41,555 nucleotides of DNA from Thaumarchaeota archaeon casp-thauma4 (GCA_001510295.1 LFEZ01000001.1:1-41555); one strand, 5' to 3'. Shown: positions 1-8,843, counted from the stretch's first letter. Numbers and translations are program-made. Notes: a model not told the origin generated them from the letters alone.

Positions 1-90
1 TTCAGCATGTCCATCAACACGAGATGGAATTGTTTGGTATTCAGTATATTCCCAACCCTGACCAATTATTCACTTTGATATCTATCATAA

Positions 91-1113
91 TTAAAAGAAT
101 TGATCTAGTGTCTGGCTTTTCTTTTCAAGACTTTTCTTTAATCGATTCATTGAGGTCTCTACTCTATCTTTTGAAAAGTCACGTTCTTCTGACAGATATT
201 TCACAACTCCTTCGAAGTCAGTTTCCCCAAACTCAATTTTATCTATTTTAGCCACATTTGGTTCAAGAAAAATTTTCCTTATTTGTTCAAATGGGATTTG
301 TTCCAACTGTTCTTGAATTTGAGGAATATCTTCTAGTCTTTTGTATTGTTTAATCATTCTGATGGCTGTTTTTGGTCCCACTCTTTCAAATCCGTCTGGA
401 TTAAAATCTGTCCCAATCAATATCCCTGTATCCACCAACTCTTCTCTAGTTAATCCCATACTTTCCAAATTTTTTTGAAACTCAATAATCTCTGGTAAAA
501 CCTCGATGTAGGAATTCCGGTTTGGTAACTTTCGCCTTCCACTGTTTGTAAAATTTCTTACTAATCTTTTTGCACCAAATAAAATTGAATCAAAATCTTG
601 ACTTGCTGATGCAAATGCGTGTCCTGTAATTGTAAGATTTGCTGCAGTTGCTTCTCCTTCTGACGGTGCCTGTATGTGAGGTATTCCAAATAAATCTAAT
701 AATTTTTTTGAATCTTCTACCATCCCATCTCTCATTGATGTGGTCTGTTGTGCATATTTTCTTGCATCTTCCATGTTTCCTGTTTTAATTGCTTTTTCAT
801 ATTTCACCGTAGCTTCTTTTTTAATTCGTTTTCTTTTTTCAATTTCAGCTGATTTTAGTGACGGTGGTTTTCCATCAAATACATAAACTGGTTTGATTCC
901 AATTGTGAGAAAATTTATGTTTCTAAACAGCAATCCTGTGATGTGACTTGTAACTCTCCCTTGTGAGTCTGTTAGATGAAGTCCTTCGGGTCCTCTGATT
1001 ATTGCTAAAAATTGATAGATTGCATTGTATGCATCAATTGCTACAACTTTGTTCGTAAACGTTTCAAGTTGTGTTTTCTCTCTAACTAGTAATGGCTTTA
1101 GATCTAATCCCAT
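91..1113 (-). CDS. fen: Flap endonuclease 1 (FEN1/Rad2 family)
   Basis: Structure-specific nuclease that removes 5' flaps during Okazaki-fragment maturation and repair. The 340-residue length is normal for archaeal FEN1. The N-terminal XPG block contains AIDAYN and YVFDGKPP, and the internal block contains APSEGEA, ASQDFDS and LIGTDFN, which supply the acidic metal-binding residues. The C-terminus ends SQTLDQFF, a PCNA-interacting (PIP-like) tail with Ser where Gln is usual, so it should act on the sliding clamp. The ATG start has an A/T-rich TATA-like stretch about 28 bases upstream. It points away from the tRNA gene. Family assignment is secure. Confidence 0.97.
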   Translation of the reverse strand: MGLDLKPLLVREKTQLETFTNKVVAIDAYNAIYQFLAIIRGPEGLHLTDSQGRVTSHITGLLFRNINFLTIGIKPVYVFDGKPPSLKSAEIEKRKRIKKEATVKYEKAIKTGNMEDARKYAQQTTSMRDGMVEDSKKLLDLFGIPHIQAPSEGEATAANLTITGHAFASASQDFDSILFGAKRLVRNFTNSGRRKLPNRNSYIEVLPEIIEFQKNLESMGLTREELVDTGILIGTDFNPDGFERVGPKTAIRMIKQYKRLEDIPQIQEQLEQIPFEQIRKIFLEPNVAKIDKIEFGETDFEGVVKYLSEERDFSKDRVETSMNRLKKSLEKKSQTLDQFF

Positions 1114-1155
1114 AGTAATATTCAGTATTTGCTTCTTTTTTTATTTACTGATCGA

Positions 1156-1162
1156 TTTTATA
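1156..1162 (+). promoter_or_regulatory. TATA box of tRNA-Ser
   Basis: TTTTATA is centred 25 bases before the first base of the mature tRNA, the usual archaeal TBP-site distance. No other function is suggested for this short intergenic stretch. Confidence 0.5.
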
Positions 1163-1183
1163 CTGGAAATTCTTACTTTTGAT

Positions 1184-1283
1184 GTCGAGATAGCCAAGAT
1201 TGGTCCAAGGCGGACGCCTCGAAATCTCAAAACAGGATAGCGTCTGTGCTCTGCACACGGGGGTTCAAATCCCTCTCTCGGCG
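1184..1283 (+). tRNA. tRNA-Ser(CGA) with intron
   Basis: I folded this by eye. The acceptor strands 1184-1190 and 1276-1282 pair over 7 bp with one U-G. The D arm follows at 1193-1211. The anticodon stem is GACGC (1213-1217) with GCGTC (1240-1244). The T arm is 1259-1275, with loop TTCAAAT. A long variable arm (TGTGC-TCT-GCACA, 1245-1257) and discriminator G1283 identify a class II serine tRNA. The anticodon is CGA (1220-1222), reading UCG. The genomic sequence after the discriminator is CCT, so CCA is not fully encoded. The anticodon loop holds an intron, listed separately. Confidence 0.93.
1224..1238 (+). other. 15-nt tRNA intron at position 37/38
   Basis: The anticodon loop is 22 bases instead of 7. 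Removing 15 bases after A37 restores a normal loop. Three-base bulges (1222-1224 and 1237-1239) can be drawn around a short, imperfect central helix (1218-1221 with 1233-1236, one mismatch). This matches the bulge-helix-bulge signal cut by the archaeal splicing endonuclease. Neighbouring A residues make the exact boundary uncertain by a base. Confidence 0.85.
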
Positions 1284-1290
1284 CCTATTT

Positions 1291-1298
1291 TTTAAATA
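1291..1298 (+). promoter_or_regulatory. TATA box of the usp gene, fused to the tRNA terminator T-run
   Basis: TTTAAATA is centred 25 bases before the ATG at 1319. It begins only 8 bases after the tRNA 3' end and continues from a T-rich run (1287-1293) that could also terminate the tRNA transcript. Confidence 0.6.
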
Positions 1299-1318
1299 CC
1301 TTTGAAATTAATCTTCAT

Positions 1319-1750
1319 ATGACTATATCGTTAAACAAAATTCTAGTTCCACTTGATAATTCAAAAAATTCCTTTAGAGGATTATCCTCTGCAATCTATT
1401 TTGCAAAAATATGCGATGCAAAAATTATTGCACTACATGCAGTTTATGCTCCTCCAAAAGGCGATTTCGATACATCTGGAAGCTTTAACAAGGATCATAA
1501 AAAACAACTAAACTCAATGATGGATATTGCAGAAAATCAATGTGAAAAATCTGGAGTTAAATTTGAAAGAAAAATTGTATATGGAAATCCAGGTTATGAA
1601 ATTGCTAAATTCGCAAATTCTACACAAAACAAAATTGATATGGTTGTAATTGGTTCTAGAGGACGAAGTTCTACAAAAGAAATATTCTTTGGAAGTACAT
1701 CTCAATTCGTTCTCCACAAATCAAAACCTTCTGTATTAATCATAAAATAA
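1319..1750 (+). CDS. Universal stress protein (UspA family)
   Basis: Small cytosolic nucleotide-binding stress protein. Its 143 residues form a single Usp domain. It begins KILVPLDNS, the first strand of the fold, and ends with GSRGRSSTKEIFFGSTSQ followed by PSVLIIK. The G-x2-G-x9-G-S pattern is the ATP-binding type of Usp, so binding of ATP or a related nucleotide is likely. The molecular role is not predictable from sequence. The start is supported by the TATA box 25 bases upstream, giving a leaderless transcript. The 3' end faces cysS. Confidence 0.93.
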   Translation: MTISLNKILVPLDNSKNSFRGLSSAIYFAKICDAKIIALHAVYAPPKGDFDTSGSFNKDHKKQLNSMMDIAENQCEKSGVKFERKIVYGNPGYEIAKFANSTQNKIDMVVIGSRGRSSTKEIFFGSTSQFVLHKSKPSVLIIK

Positions 1751-1869
1751 TCCACTAGTAAAAAAGAGAGGAAAAAAGATCCATCTCAATTTTTGCCAAA
1801 AAACGGCACTTTAACTAATGGAATTGTATTACATCAAAATGACTATTAAACATTATCCACAATTCATCA

Positions 1870-3261
1870 TTATTTTTCGGCTTTGATTGGTTCTTTTTTT
1901 ATCCACAATGTTTTGTTTTTATGATCAATTAATGATATTCCTAAACTGGCAATTTGGTCTCTGATTTTATCTGCCTTTCCAAATTGTTTTTCTTCTCTTA
2001 ATTTCTCTCTCTTATTGATTAATTCGAAAGTTGATTTTATTTCATCATCTGAAACTGTTTGAACTTTTAATCCTAAAACTTCTAACATGTATTCTAAAAC
2101 TGGCAATGCATTATCTGCAACATTTTTACTAATCTTTTCATCTGCTGCTAAACTGTTTATAGTTTTTATCATATTGAAAAACACAGACAACCCTAATGAT
2201 GTATTGAAATCATCATTTAGTGCAGCGTCAAATTTTTCTCTTGCTTCTCTGAGTAAGGATGAAATATCTTCTAATTCTTCTGTTTTATCTGCTAGTCTTA
2301 ACTCATAATAGCATGTTTCAATCTGTCGTAATCTGATTAAATTTTCTTTTAAAAGTTCTTCAGTATAATCAATTGGTTTTGAATAGTGTCCTGAAATACA
2401 AAATAATCTTGCTACATTTGGTCCCCATGATTCCAATACATGATTTATTGTTTTTACATTTCCTACTGATTTTGACATTTTCTCACCATTGATTGTAATC
2501 ATTCCTACATGCATCCAAATTTTTGCAAATTGTTCTGAAGTAAATGATTCGGATTGTGCAATTTCATTTTCATGGTGAGGGAAAATTAAATCACGCCCTC
2601 CTCCATGTATTTCAAAATTTTTACCCAAATACTTGATACTCATTGCAGAACATTCTATGTGCCATCCTGGTCTACCTTTACCCCATGGACTTTCCCAATT
2701 TGGTTGTGTATCTGAAAATTTCCATAATGCAAAATCTAGAGGATTCTCTTTTGATTCGTCCACCTCTATCCTAGATCCACTCTCTAGATCTTCGGTTTTC
2801 TTTTTTGATAATTTACCATACTCTGAAAATTTTGAAACACGAAAATAAACGCCATTTTTTGAGGCATATGCATATTCTTTATCTGCTAATACTTGGATTA
2901 AATTTATCATATCTTCGATATGTTCTGTTGCTTTTGGATAATTTGTTGCTCTTTTGATGTTTAATCTATCTGAATCTTCAAAATACGTTTGAATGTATTT
3001 CATAGATAATCCACTTGTTGATTCGCCTTGCTCCTTCGCACGATTTATAATCTTATCATCAACATCTGTAAAATTTTGAATAAGTTCTACAGGAATGTTA
3101 TTTGCTTCCAAAAATCTCCTTAGTGTGTCAAATACTATTATTGTTCTTGCATGTCCGATGTGAGATTGATCATAAACTGTAACACCACAAAGATATATTC
3201 GTACTTTGTCTGAAAATTCCAATTCTTTTTTTTGGTTTGTTAGCGTGTCAGAAATCTTCAT
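1870..3261 (-). CDS. cysS: Cysteinyl-tRNA synthetase
   Basis: Class I aminoacyl-tRNA synthetase that charges tRNA-Cys. The 463-residue length is typical. The HIGH signature is present (SHIGHART, residues 33-40) and the KMSKS loop is GEKMSKSVGN. Zinc ligands are seen as LCGVTVYD near residue 25, HIECSAMS, and the HHENE segment. The C-terminal part has the helical DALR-like region and the RDQIASLGISL tail typical of CysRS. The organism therefore charges cysteine directly and does not need the SepRS/SepCysS route for this step. It is monocistronic, with a TATA-like GATAAATG about 28 bases before the ATG. Confidence 0.98.
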   Translation of the reverse strand: MKISDTLTNQKKELEFSDKVRIYLCGVTVYDQSHIGHARTIIVFDTLRRFLEANNIPVELIQNFTDVDDKIINRAKEQGESTSGLSMKYIQTYFEDSDRLNIKRATNYPKATEHIEDMINLIQVLADKEYAYASKNGVYFRVSKFSEYGKLSKKKTEDLESGSRIEVDESKENPLDFALWKFSDTQPNWESPWGKGRPGWHIECSAMSIKYLGKNFEIHGGGRDLIFPHHENEIAQSESFTSEQFAKIWMHVGMITINGEKMSKSVGNVKTINHVLESWGPNVARLFCISGHYSKPIDYTEELLKENLIRLRQIETCYYELRLADKTEELEDISSLLREAREKFDAALNDDFNTSLGLSVFFNMIKTINSLAADEKISKNVADNALPVLEYMLEVLGLKVQTVSDDEIKSTFELINKREKLREEKQFGKADKIRDQIASLGISLIDHKNKTLWIKKEPIKAEK

Positions 3262-3318
3262 TTGTTAATGACAGATATAGCGTATCATTTATCTTATTTG
3301 TATAACAATAATCTCAAT

Positions 3319-4101
3319 TCAAAGATCTCTTGGATTGATTCGTTTATGCTCGCTATTCTTATACATAATATGGATCTTTTCAACTATTTCTTTATCAATT
3401 TGTGATTGATTTATGGTATCTTCCAATGACAATTTTTTATCTATTAAACAATACAGTATGACGTCAATTTGTTCATAATTGACACCAATTTCATGTTCTG
3501 CTTCGTGGTTGAGCCATAAATGCGGACTACTTTTCTTTTTAATAATTCTCTCATCTATTCCTAAATGTCTAGCCAATTCTCTTACTTGTGTCTTATATAA
3601 TGAAACAATTGGTAATGCATCTGCAGCACCATCTCCAAATTTTGTAAAATATCCTATGTTGAATTCACTTTTATCACTTGAACCTAATGTCACTAATTTT
3701 TTTAAATTTGCATAATAATATAATATGTTCATTCTAATTCTTGCTCGTAAATTGCCTAACGCTTTATCTTCTGGTTCCAATACCATGCTAAACTCTTTAT
3801 GAATTGAATTAATGTCAAGTAATTTGTAATCTATTCCTAGTGTATCGATGATCTTTATTGCATCACTAGTATCTGATTCTGGTGAAATTTTAGAATCTGG
3901 CATTATCATTGCAAGTGTTTTTTCTTTTACAATGTTATTACACAGATATGCAATTACTGCGGAATCAATTCCTCCACTTAGACCGAAAATTACACCTTTA
4001 GAATTAGTTTCTTCAATTTTCTGTTTTAATCCATTTTCTATCCTAGTTGCAATGCTGTTATAATCTTGATTTGTTATTTTTTCTAAAATATCTTGGTTCA
4101 C
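3319..4101 (-). CDS. nadE: NH3-dependent NAD+ synthetase
   Basis: Last step of NAD synthesis: nicotinate adenine dinucleotide is amidated using ATP and ammonia. The 260-residue protein has only the synthetase domain, with the PP-loop SGGIDS at residues 42-47. It has no N-terminal nitrilase/glutaminase domain, so it uses free ammonia, which suits an ammonia-rich cell. Further family blocks are LGSSDKSEFNIGYFTKFGD and DALPIVSLYKTQVRELA. The start is GTG, and a TATA-like TTTTTATG lies about 26 bases upstream. A NAD kinase occurs elsewhere in this window. Confidence 0.97.
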   Translation of the reverse strand: MNQDILEKITNQDYNSIATRIENGLKQKIEETNSKGVIFGLSGGIDSAVIAYLCNNIVKEKTLAMIMPDSKISPESDTSDAIKIIDTLGIDYKLLDINSIHKEFSMVLEPEDKALGNLRARIRMNILYYYANLKKLVTLGSSDKSEFNIGYFTKFGDGAADALPIVSLYKTQVRELARHLGIDERIIKKKSSPHLWLNHEAEHEIGVNYEQIDVILYCLIDKKLSLEDTINQSQIDKEIVEKIHIMYKNSEHKRINPRDL

Positions 4102-4141
4102 AGATTTTTTTTAAACTAATCTCATAAAAAGTCTACCAGAA

Positions 4142-4447
4142 TTATGCATCCACATAGATTCCATCATCTCTGATATCCACATCATATTTTTTCAGTTTGA
4201 TACCTTTAAGATAATCCATTAATTCCCCTGTCTTGATATTATAATGCCAAAAATGTAATGGACATTCTACTATATCTCCTTCAATTTTTCCCTTTGGTGC
4301 AATTGAACCATCTTGATGTTGACAAATTCCATCTAATGCATGAAATCCATCTTGATTAAAAACTGCAATTTTTTTTCCATCCACTTGGAATTCTTTACTT
4401 GAACCAGATTGAATATCACCTTTTTCAGCAACTTTAGTCCATGCCAT
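4142..4447 (-). CDS. Rieske [2Fe-2S] ferredoxin-like protein
   Basis: Soluble 101-residue Rieske-fold protein. The cluster ligands are C42-x-H44 (ICQHQDG) and C62-x2-H65 (ECPLHFW), spaced as in dioxygenase-type ferredoxins and the small subunit of NirD-like proteins. There is no membrane segment or signal peptide, so it is a cytosolic electron carrier. Its partner oxygenase or reductase is not in the window. It lies 42 bases downstream of ahcY on the same strand but has its own TATA-like AAATAAAG about 27 bases before the ATG, so co-transcription is uncertain. Confidence 0.92.
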   Translation of the reverse strand: MAWTKVAEKGDIQSGSSKEFQVDGKKIAVFNQDGFHALDGICQHQDGSIAPKGKIEGDIVECPLHFWHYNIKTGELMDYLKGIKLKKYDVDIRDDGIYVDA

Positions 4448-4489
4448 CTAAATAATTTTGAAATAATGTTCTTTATTTACTTATTCTTG

Positions 4490-5728
4490 TTACCAACTTT
4501 CGGCATATTTCTTTTGTTCTTTTGTTAAACTGTCTATCTTAACATTCATAGCTCTTAATGCGTCAACTGCAATTTGTCTATCAATCTCTTTTGGAACAGT
4601 CATGGTCTTTTTATCCATCTTTTTATGATTTTTCAAGATGTACAATAAGGATAATATTTGATTTGAAAATGACTGTGCCATGACTTCTGGTGGATGTCCT
4701 TCTGCTGCAACAAGATTTGCTAATCGTCCTTTACCGATTAAATAGATTTTTCTTCCATTTCTTAAGATGCATTCATCTAATGATGGTCTTACTTCTCTAA
4801 CTGATTTAGATTTCTTTAGTAGGAATTTGGTATCTATTTCAACATCAAAATGTCCTACATTTCCAACTACTGAACCATCTTTCATAGAAAGAAGATGTTC
4901 TTTTCTAATTACGCTAGTCATTCCTGTAGTTGTAATGAAAATTTGTCCAATTTTTGCAGCTTGTGACATTGGCATTACATCAAATCCGTCCATATGTGCC
5001 TCTAGAGCTTTTACAGGGTCAATTTCTGTAACAATTACTTTACCTCCCATTCCTCTAGATCTTTCTGCAACTCCTCTTCCTACCCAGCCATACCCTACAA
5101 CAACAATCTTCTTTGATGTAAATAATAATCCCGTTGCTCTTAGATATCCATCTATTGTACTTTGACCTGTGCCATATCTATTATCAAACATGTGTTTTGT
5201 ATCGGCATCATTGACAATAACTACTGGATATTTTAATTTCCCTTGTTTTTCAATTGCTTTTACTCTTGTAACTCCTGCGGTGGTTTCTTCTGTAGAACCA
5301 AGAATTTCTAAAGATTTGAATTTTTTATCAAAATGTACCTTGACATTCATGTCTGCACCGTCATCACAAATTAAACTTGGTTTGTGGTTTAGTACTTGAT
5401 CAATACACCAATCGTATTCTTTGTTGGTCTGACCATTCCATGCATAGATATGAATTCCTTGTGTTGCAAGATATGCTGCAATGTGGTCTTGTGTTGTTAA
5501 TGGATTTCCTCCACACACTGCAACATTTGCTCCTAATTCTTTCGCGCCCATAAGTAAAACTGACGTTTCTTTTGTAATATGAAGGCAAAATGCAATTGTC
5601 ACCCCTTTGAGAGGTTTTGATTTTTTTAACCTGGTTAATGTATTATCTAAAATTTCCATATGAGTACGAGCCCATTCGTATGAGATCTTTCCTTGTTTTG
5701 CTAATTTTGGGTTTTTTACTTTACTCAT
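4490..5728 (-). CDS. ahcY: S-adenosylhomocysteine hydrolase
   Basis: Reversibly splits S-adenosylhomocysteine to adenosine and homocysteine, clearing the product of SAM-dependent methylation. The 412-residue protein starting MSKVKNPKLA matches archaeal family length. It has the NAD-binding glycine motif VVGYGWVGRGVAERS and the substrate-domain blocks HITKETSVLL and GSTEETTAGV. I chose ATG 5728 over a TTG three codons earlier because the TATA box at 5751-5758 is centred 26 bases away, giving a leaderless mRNA. It is divergent from metG. Confidence 0.97.
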   Translation of the reverse strand: MSKVKNPKLAKQGKISYEWARTHMEILDNTLTRLKKSKPLKGVTIAFCLHITKETSVLLMGAKELGANVAVCGGNPLTTQDHIAAYLATQGIHIYAWNGQTNKEYDWCIDQVLNHKPSLICDDGADMNVKVHFDKKFKSLEILGSTEETTAGVTRVKAIEKQGKLKYPVVIVNDADTKHMFDNRYGTGQSTIDGYLRATGLLFTSKKIVVVGYGWVGRGVAERSRGMGGKVIVTEIDPVKALEAHMDGFDVMPMSQAAKIGQIFITTTGMTSVIRKEHLLSMKDGSVVGNVGHFDVEIDTKFLLKKSKSVREVRPSLDECILRNGRKIYLIGKGRLANLVAAEGHPPEVMAQSFSNQILSLLYILKNHKKMDKKTMTVPKEIDRQIAVDALRAMNVKIDSLTKEQKKYAESW

Positions 5729-5750
5729 GTTTAACAAACTTCCAAATCTC

Positions 5751-5758
5751 TTTAAAAA
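5751..5758 (-). promoter_or_regulatory. TATA box of ahcY
   Basis: TTTTTAAA on the minus strand is centred 26 bases before ATG 5728. This spacing supports that ATG as the start of a leaderless transcript. Confidence 0.6.
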
Positions 5759-5796
5759 CCATACCTTAATAGTTAAAAAAATTCAAACCATCACAA

Positions 5797-7446
5797 ATGA
5801 ATAAAAAAGCAATAATCACCAGTGCATTGCCATATTCTAATGGTGAAATCCATCTGGGTCATGTCGCATCAACATATCTACCTGCAGATGTTACAACTCG
5901 TTTCTTAAAACAAAATGGTGTTGAAGCATATTATGTATGCGCGTCTGATGATTTTGGAACTCCAATACTAATACAATCTGAAAAACTTGGTCAAACTCCA
6001 CAAGATTATGTTGCATATTGGAATAAGCGTGACTATGAAGATTTTACTGCTTTTGATATTGCATTTGATTTTTTCTATAAGACAAGTTCATCTGAAAATA
6101 TATCTTTTGTACAAGATGTATTCAAAAAATTACAAGAAAATGATCATATCTATGAAAAAGAAATAATACAATTCTTTTGTGAAAACGATCAAAAATTCCT
6201 TCCAGACAGATTTGTAAAAGGAACTTGCCCATACTGTAACGCTGAAGACCAATATTCTGATTTATGTGAAAAATGTGGTCGTGTACCTGAGGAAATTAAT
6301 AATCCTCATTGTTCAATATGTGGTCAACCACCGGTTAAAAAATCTACAAATCATTATTTCTTTAAACTAAAAAATTTTTCTGACTCACTTTTAGACTATT
6401 TGTCTAATGCCCCACATCTTCAAAAAGACGTAAAGAAATATGTTGAAAATTGGATTAAAGAAGGATTGATTGATTGGGATATCACACGCGATATTTCATG
6501 GGGTGTGCCAATTCCGATTGAAGGATTAACTGACAAAGTATTCTATGGATGGTTTGATAACCATTTGGCGTACATTTCTTCCACATTAAAATTCTTAAAT
6601 GATAAAAAAATAGATGGAAAAACTTTCTGGAATGAAGCTGACATTTATCATTTCATTGGAAAAGATATTGTTTATCATCACTATCTGTTTTTACCTGCAA
6701 TGAGATTGGGACTTAACAAAGAATTCAAATTACCTGATTTCATTCCTACTCGTGGTCACCTTACCCTTGAAGGTAAAAAAATATCTAAAAGTAGGAATTG
6801 GTATATTGGTCTAAAAGATTTTCTAGCTAAATTCCCTGCTGATTATTTGAGATTCTATCTTGTTTCGATAAATCCTTACTCGCAGGATGATCATAATTTT
6901 GATTGGGAACAATTTTCGACAAAAATTAACTCTGAATTAATTGGCAATTTAGGAAATTTAGTAAATCGTGCACTTGGATTTACAACTAAGGCTTTTGATG
7001 GTGTTGTGCCTGAACCTGAATCTTTTGATGAAAAGGATTCTGAATCTGAGAAAAAAATTAAATCTCTTGCTGACGATGTTGGAAAATTAATGAAAGAAAA
7101 TCATTTGGATCGTGCATTAAAACAATTGATGGAATTTTCATCTCATTTTAATCAGTATTTTCAGCACAAAGAACCTTGGAAAAAAGAACCTGGAACAAAT
7201 ACTTGTATTTATCTATCCGTCAACGCTGTACGTTCAATTTCAATTTGCTTACATTCATTCTTACCAAAATCATCTCAAAAAATTTGGTCTCAATTAGGGC
7301 TAGAAGGAAACGTTTCTGATATATCTTGGAATGAAATGTCTGAATTGAAACTAAAAGCCGGACATAAAATTGGAGCCGTTGAACCAATATTCTCGAAAAT
7401 AGAATCTTCTGACATTGCAAAAGAGCAATCCAAGTTAGGAACTTAG
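5797..7446 (+). CDS. metG: Methionyl-tRNA synthetase
   Basis: Class I synthetase charging initiator and elongator tRNA-Met. The HIGH-type signature is in PYSNGEIHLGHVAS (residues about 11-24) and the KMSKS loop is KKISKSRNW. The connective insertion carries paired knuckles CPYC, CEKC and CSIC for zinc. The 549-residue protein ends after the helical anticodon-binding domain and lacks the C-terminal tRNA-binding EMAP-like extension seen in longer MetRS proteins. Possible TATA sequence CTTAATAG lies about 28 bases upstream. The following alpha/beta-hydrolase gene starts one base after the stop, so the two are probably co-transcribed. Confidence 0.97.
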   Translation: MNKKAIITSALPYSNGEIHLGHVASTYLPADVTTRFLKQNGVEAYYVCASDDFGTPILIQSEKLGQTPQDYVAYWNKRDYEDFTAFDIAFDFFYKTSSSENISFVQDVFKKLQENDHIYEKEIIQFFCENDQKFLPDRFVKGTCPYCNAEDQYSDLCEKCGRVPEEINNPHCSICGQPPVKKSTNHYFFKLKNFSDSLLDYLSNAPHLQKDVKKYVENWIKEGLIDWDITRDISWGVPIPIEGLTDKVFYGWFDNHLAYISSTLKFLNDKKIDGKTFWNEADIYHFIGKDIVYHHYLFLPAMRLGLNKEFKLPDFIPTRGHLTLEGKKISKSRNWYIGLKDFLAKFPADYLRFYLVSINPYSQDDHNFDWEQFSTKINSELIGNLGNLVNRALGFTTKAFDGVVPEPESFDEKDSESEKKIKSLADDVGKLMKENHLDRALKQLMEFSSHFNQYFQHKEPWKKEPGTNTCIYLSVNAVRSISICLHSFLPKSSQKIWSQLGLEGNVSDISWNEMSELKLKAGHKIGAVEPIFSKIESSDIAKEQSKLGT

Positions 7447-7447
7447 A

Positions 7448-8206
7448 ATGATTGGAAAGGTATTCCCAAAAATATCTACTAGAGGGTATTATGATTTAAA
7501 AACTGGAAAAACTATCAAAAATACTTCGTATGGCATCTATCCTAAGAATACTTTTCAAAAAATATTACAAAACTCTGAAATTGTCATAATGATTCATGGC
7601 TTAAGGAATAACAAATCTGGCGCTCTTGCAAAATATATAATAGCTGAAAAACGCTTGAAATCATTAAACTATCGACATGATGTAGTTGGTTATAGTTATG
7701 ATTCGAATACTGCTGGAGTGCAATACAAATCCACAGCATTATCTGCGTTGAAAGTTGGTGTTGTGATTGCAAAAAAGAATGGAAAAAATCTTTCAAAATT
7801 TATTTTAGATGCAAAATCAAAAAACCCTTCACTCAAAATTAGATTAATGGGACATTCACTTGGTGCTCAAGTTGTCTTATCGACAATACAATCTCTAGCA
7901 AAAAATCCAAAAAATAAAGGAATTGTTGAATCTGTGCATTTCTTTGGAGCCTCCATCCCTGCCAACTCAATGAAACCTCTCATAAATGGCAATAAATTTC
8001 AAAAAATTGTAAATAAAAAAATTGTTAACTATTTCAGCCCTTTCGATGATGTACTAAAGGTGGCACATGATGAAAAATGGGTTGATTCTCCAATAGGTTA
8101 CCGCGGTGCATTGGGAATCACTTGTTCAAAATATACTCAAAAGCAAGTACGTCCACAAAATCATAGATTTACAAGTTATGCAAAAACCATAAAATCATTT
8201 CCTTAA
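7448..8206 (+). CDS. Alpha/beta-hydrolase fold protein, function unknown
   Basis: This 252-residue protein has the nucleophile elbow GHSLGAQ at residues 135-141, with Ser137 as the likely catalytic serine. It has the oxyanion-type MIHGLRNN segment near residue 49. A late Asp (FSPFDDV) and His (PQNHRFTSYA) could complete the triad. No signal peptide or membrane segment is visible. The pattern resembles lipase/esterase-like hydrolases, but the substrate is unknown. It begins one base after the metG stop, implying translational coupling, although a link to methionyl-tRNA synthesis is not obvious. Confidence 0.85.
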   Translation: MIGKVFPKISTRGYYDLKTGKTIKNTSYGIYPKNTFQKILQNSEIVIMIHGLRNNKSGALAKYIIAEKRLKSLNYRHDVVGYSYDSNTAGVQYKSTALSALKVGVVIAKKNGKNLSKFILDAKSKNPSLKIRLMGHSLGAQVVLSTIQSLAKNPKNKGIVESVHFFGASIPANSMKPLINGNKFQKIVNKKIVNYFSPFDDVLKVAHDEKWVDSPIGYRGALGITCSKYTQKQVRPQNHRFTSYAKTIKSFP

Positions 8207-8230
8207 ATTAAAAATAGAATATGCGAGTTT

Positions 8231-8389
8231 CTAACACATCGCTTTTTCTTCGAGAATAAAGTATTTTGCGAGTTTGAGATATGTTTCCCGCTCAAAGTCG
8301 GTTATCTCTTCGTCACTACTATAGATCCTCTCAAACCATGAGATTATGTTCTCAATGTCTTTTGTAGAAAAAACTGTCACTTCTGGCAT
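8231..8389 (-). CDS. Small acidic protein, unknown
   Basis: A 52-residue ORF starting MPEVTVFSTKDIENI and ending LEEKAMC. It is acidic and looks helical, with amphipathic segments (ISWFERIY; TYLKLAKYFIL). It has an ATG start and its codon use resembles its neighbours. I do not recognise a family. It occupies most of the gap between the hydrolase and the parvulin gene. Coding character is inferred from its well-formed sequence, not from homology. Confidence 0.55.
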   Translation of the reverse strand: MPEVTVFSTKDIENIISWFERIYSSDEEITDFERETYLKLAKYFILEEKAMC

Positions 8390-8429
8390 AATGACTTCTA
8401 TCTTAAGCAGTATTTCATAATTTTAATCA

Positions 8430-8567
8430 ATAATTGTCTCGATCAGTGTTGCTAAAAATCAATTAAAGAAGATACTTAGCAGAGTTGAAAGAGATGTTGT
8501 TCTAAATAATGAAGTCAAATATGCTCTCACTCCAACATCTATCACAAAATTTCTATTTAAGATCTAA
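8430..8567 (+). pseudogene. Open frame without a normal start codon; remnant or non-canonical small gene
   Basis: From 8430 to the TAA at 8565-8567 this frame stays open and reads like protein (NQLKKILSRVERDVVLNN, then EVKYALTPTSITKFLFKI). It has no in-frame ATG, GTG or TTG after the stop at 8424. Either it is the surviving 3' end of a decayed gene or it starts at ATA/ATT/ATC. It ends exactly against the stop of the convergent parvulin gene. No family recognised. Confidence 0.3.
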
Positions 8568-8843
8568 TTATCCAAGTCGTTTAATGATGTGATATCCAAA
8601 TTGAGTCTTAACTGGCGCTGACACTTCGCCAATTTCTAAATTGAATGCAACATCTTCAAATTCTTTTACCATCATTCCTTTTGTAAAATAACCTAAATCT
8701 CCCTCTTTTTTTGAACTTGGACATGATGATATTTCTTTGGCGATTGCACCAAATTTTTTCCCTTTTTTAATTTCATCAAGTATCTGTAAAGCTTGACTTT
8801 GTTTTTCAACTAGAATATGCGAACATTTTACTTTTTGAGCCAT
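8568..8843 (-). CDS. Parvulin-type peptidyl-prolyl cis-trans isomerase
   Basis: Small stand-alone parvulin (91 residues) that speeds proline isomerisation in protein folding. It has the family pattern CSHILV near the N-terminus, then GDLGYFTKGMMVKEFEDVAF and GEVSAPVKTQFGYHIIK. It has no signal peptide or membrane anchor, so it is cytosolic. The single-domain form is typical of these archaea. Its ATG overlaps the stop of the upstream unknown gene in TAATG, so the two form a translationally coupled pair. Confidence 0.95.
   Translation of the reverse strand: MAQKVKCSHILVEKQSQALQILDEIKKGKKFGAIAKEISSCPSSKKEGDLGYFTKGMMVKEFEDVAFNLEIGEVSAPVKTQFGYHIIKRLG

Noticed and set aside
1-69. Minus-strand frame running off the left edge with protein-like sequence (IIGQGWEYTEYQTIPSRVDG)
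   Set aside because: It may be the start of a gene outside the window, but no ATG, GTG or TTG begins that frame after its upstream stop, and too little is visible to support it.
4767-5399. Plus-strand open frames within ahcY
   Set aside because: They are shadow frames of the complementary coding strand with no upstream signal or recognisable protein.
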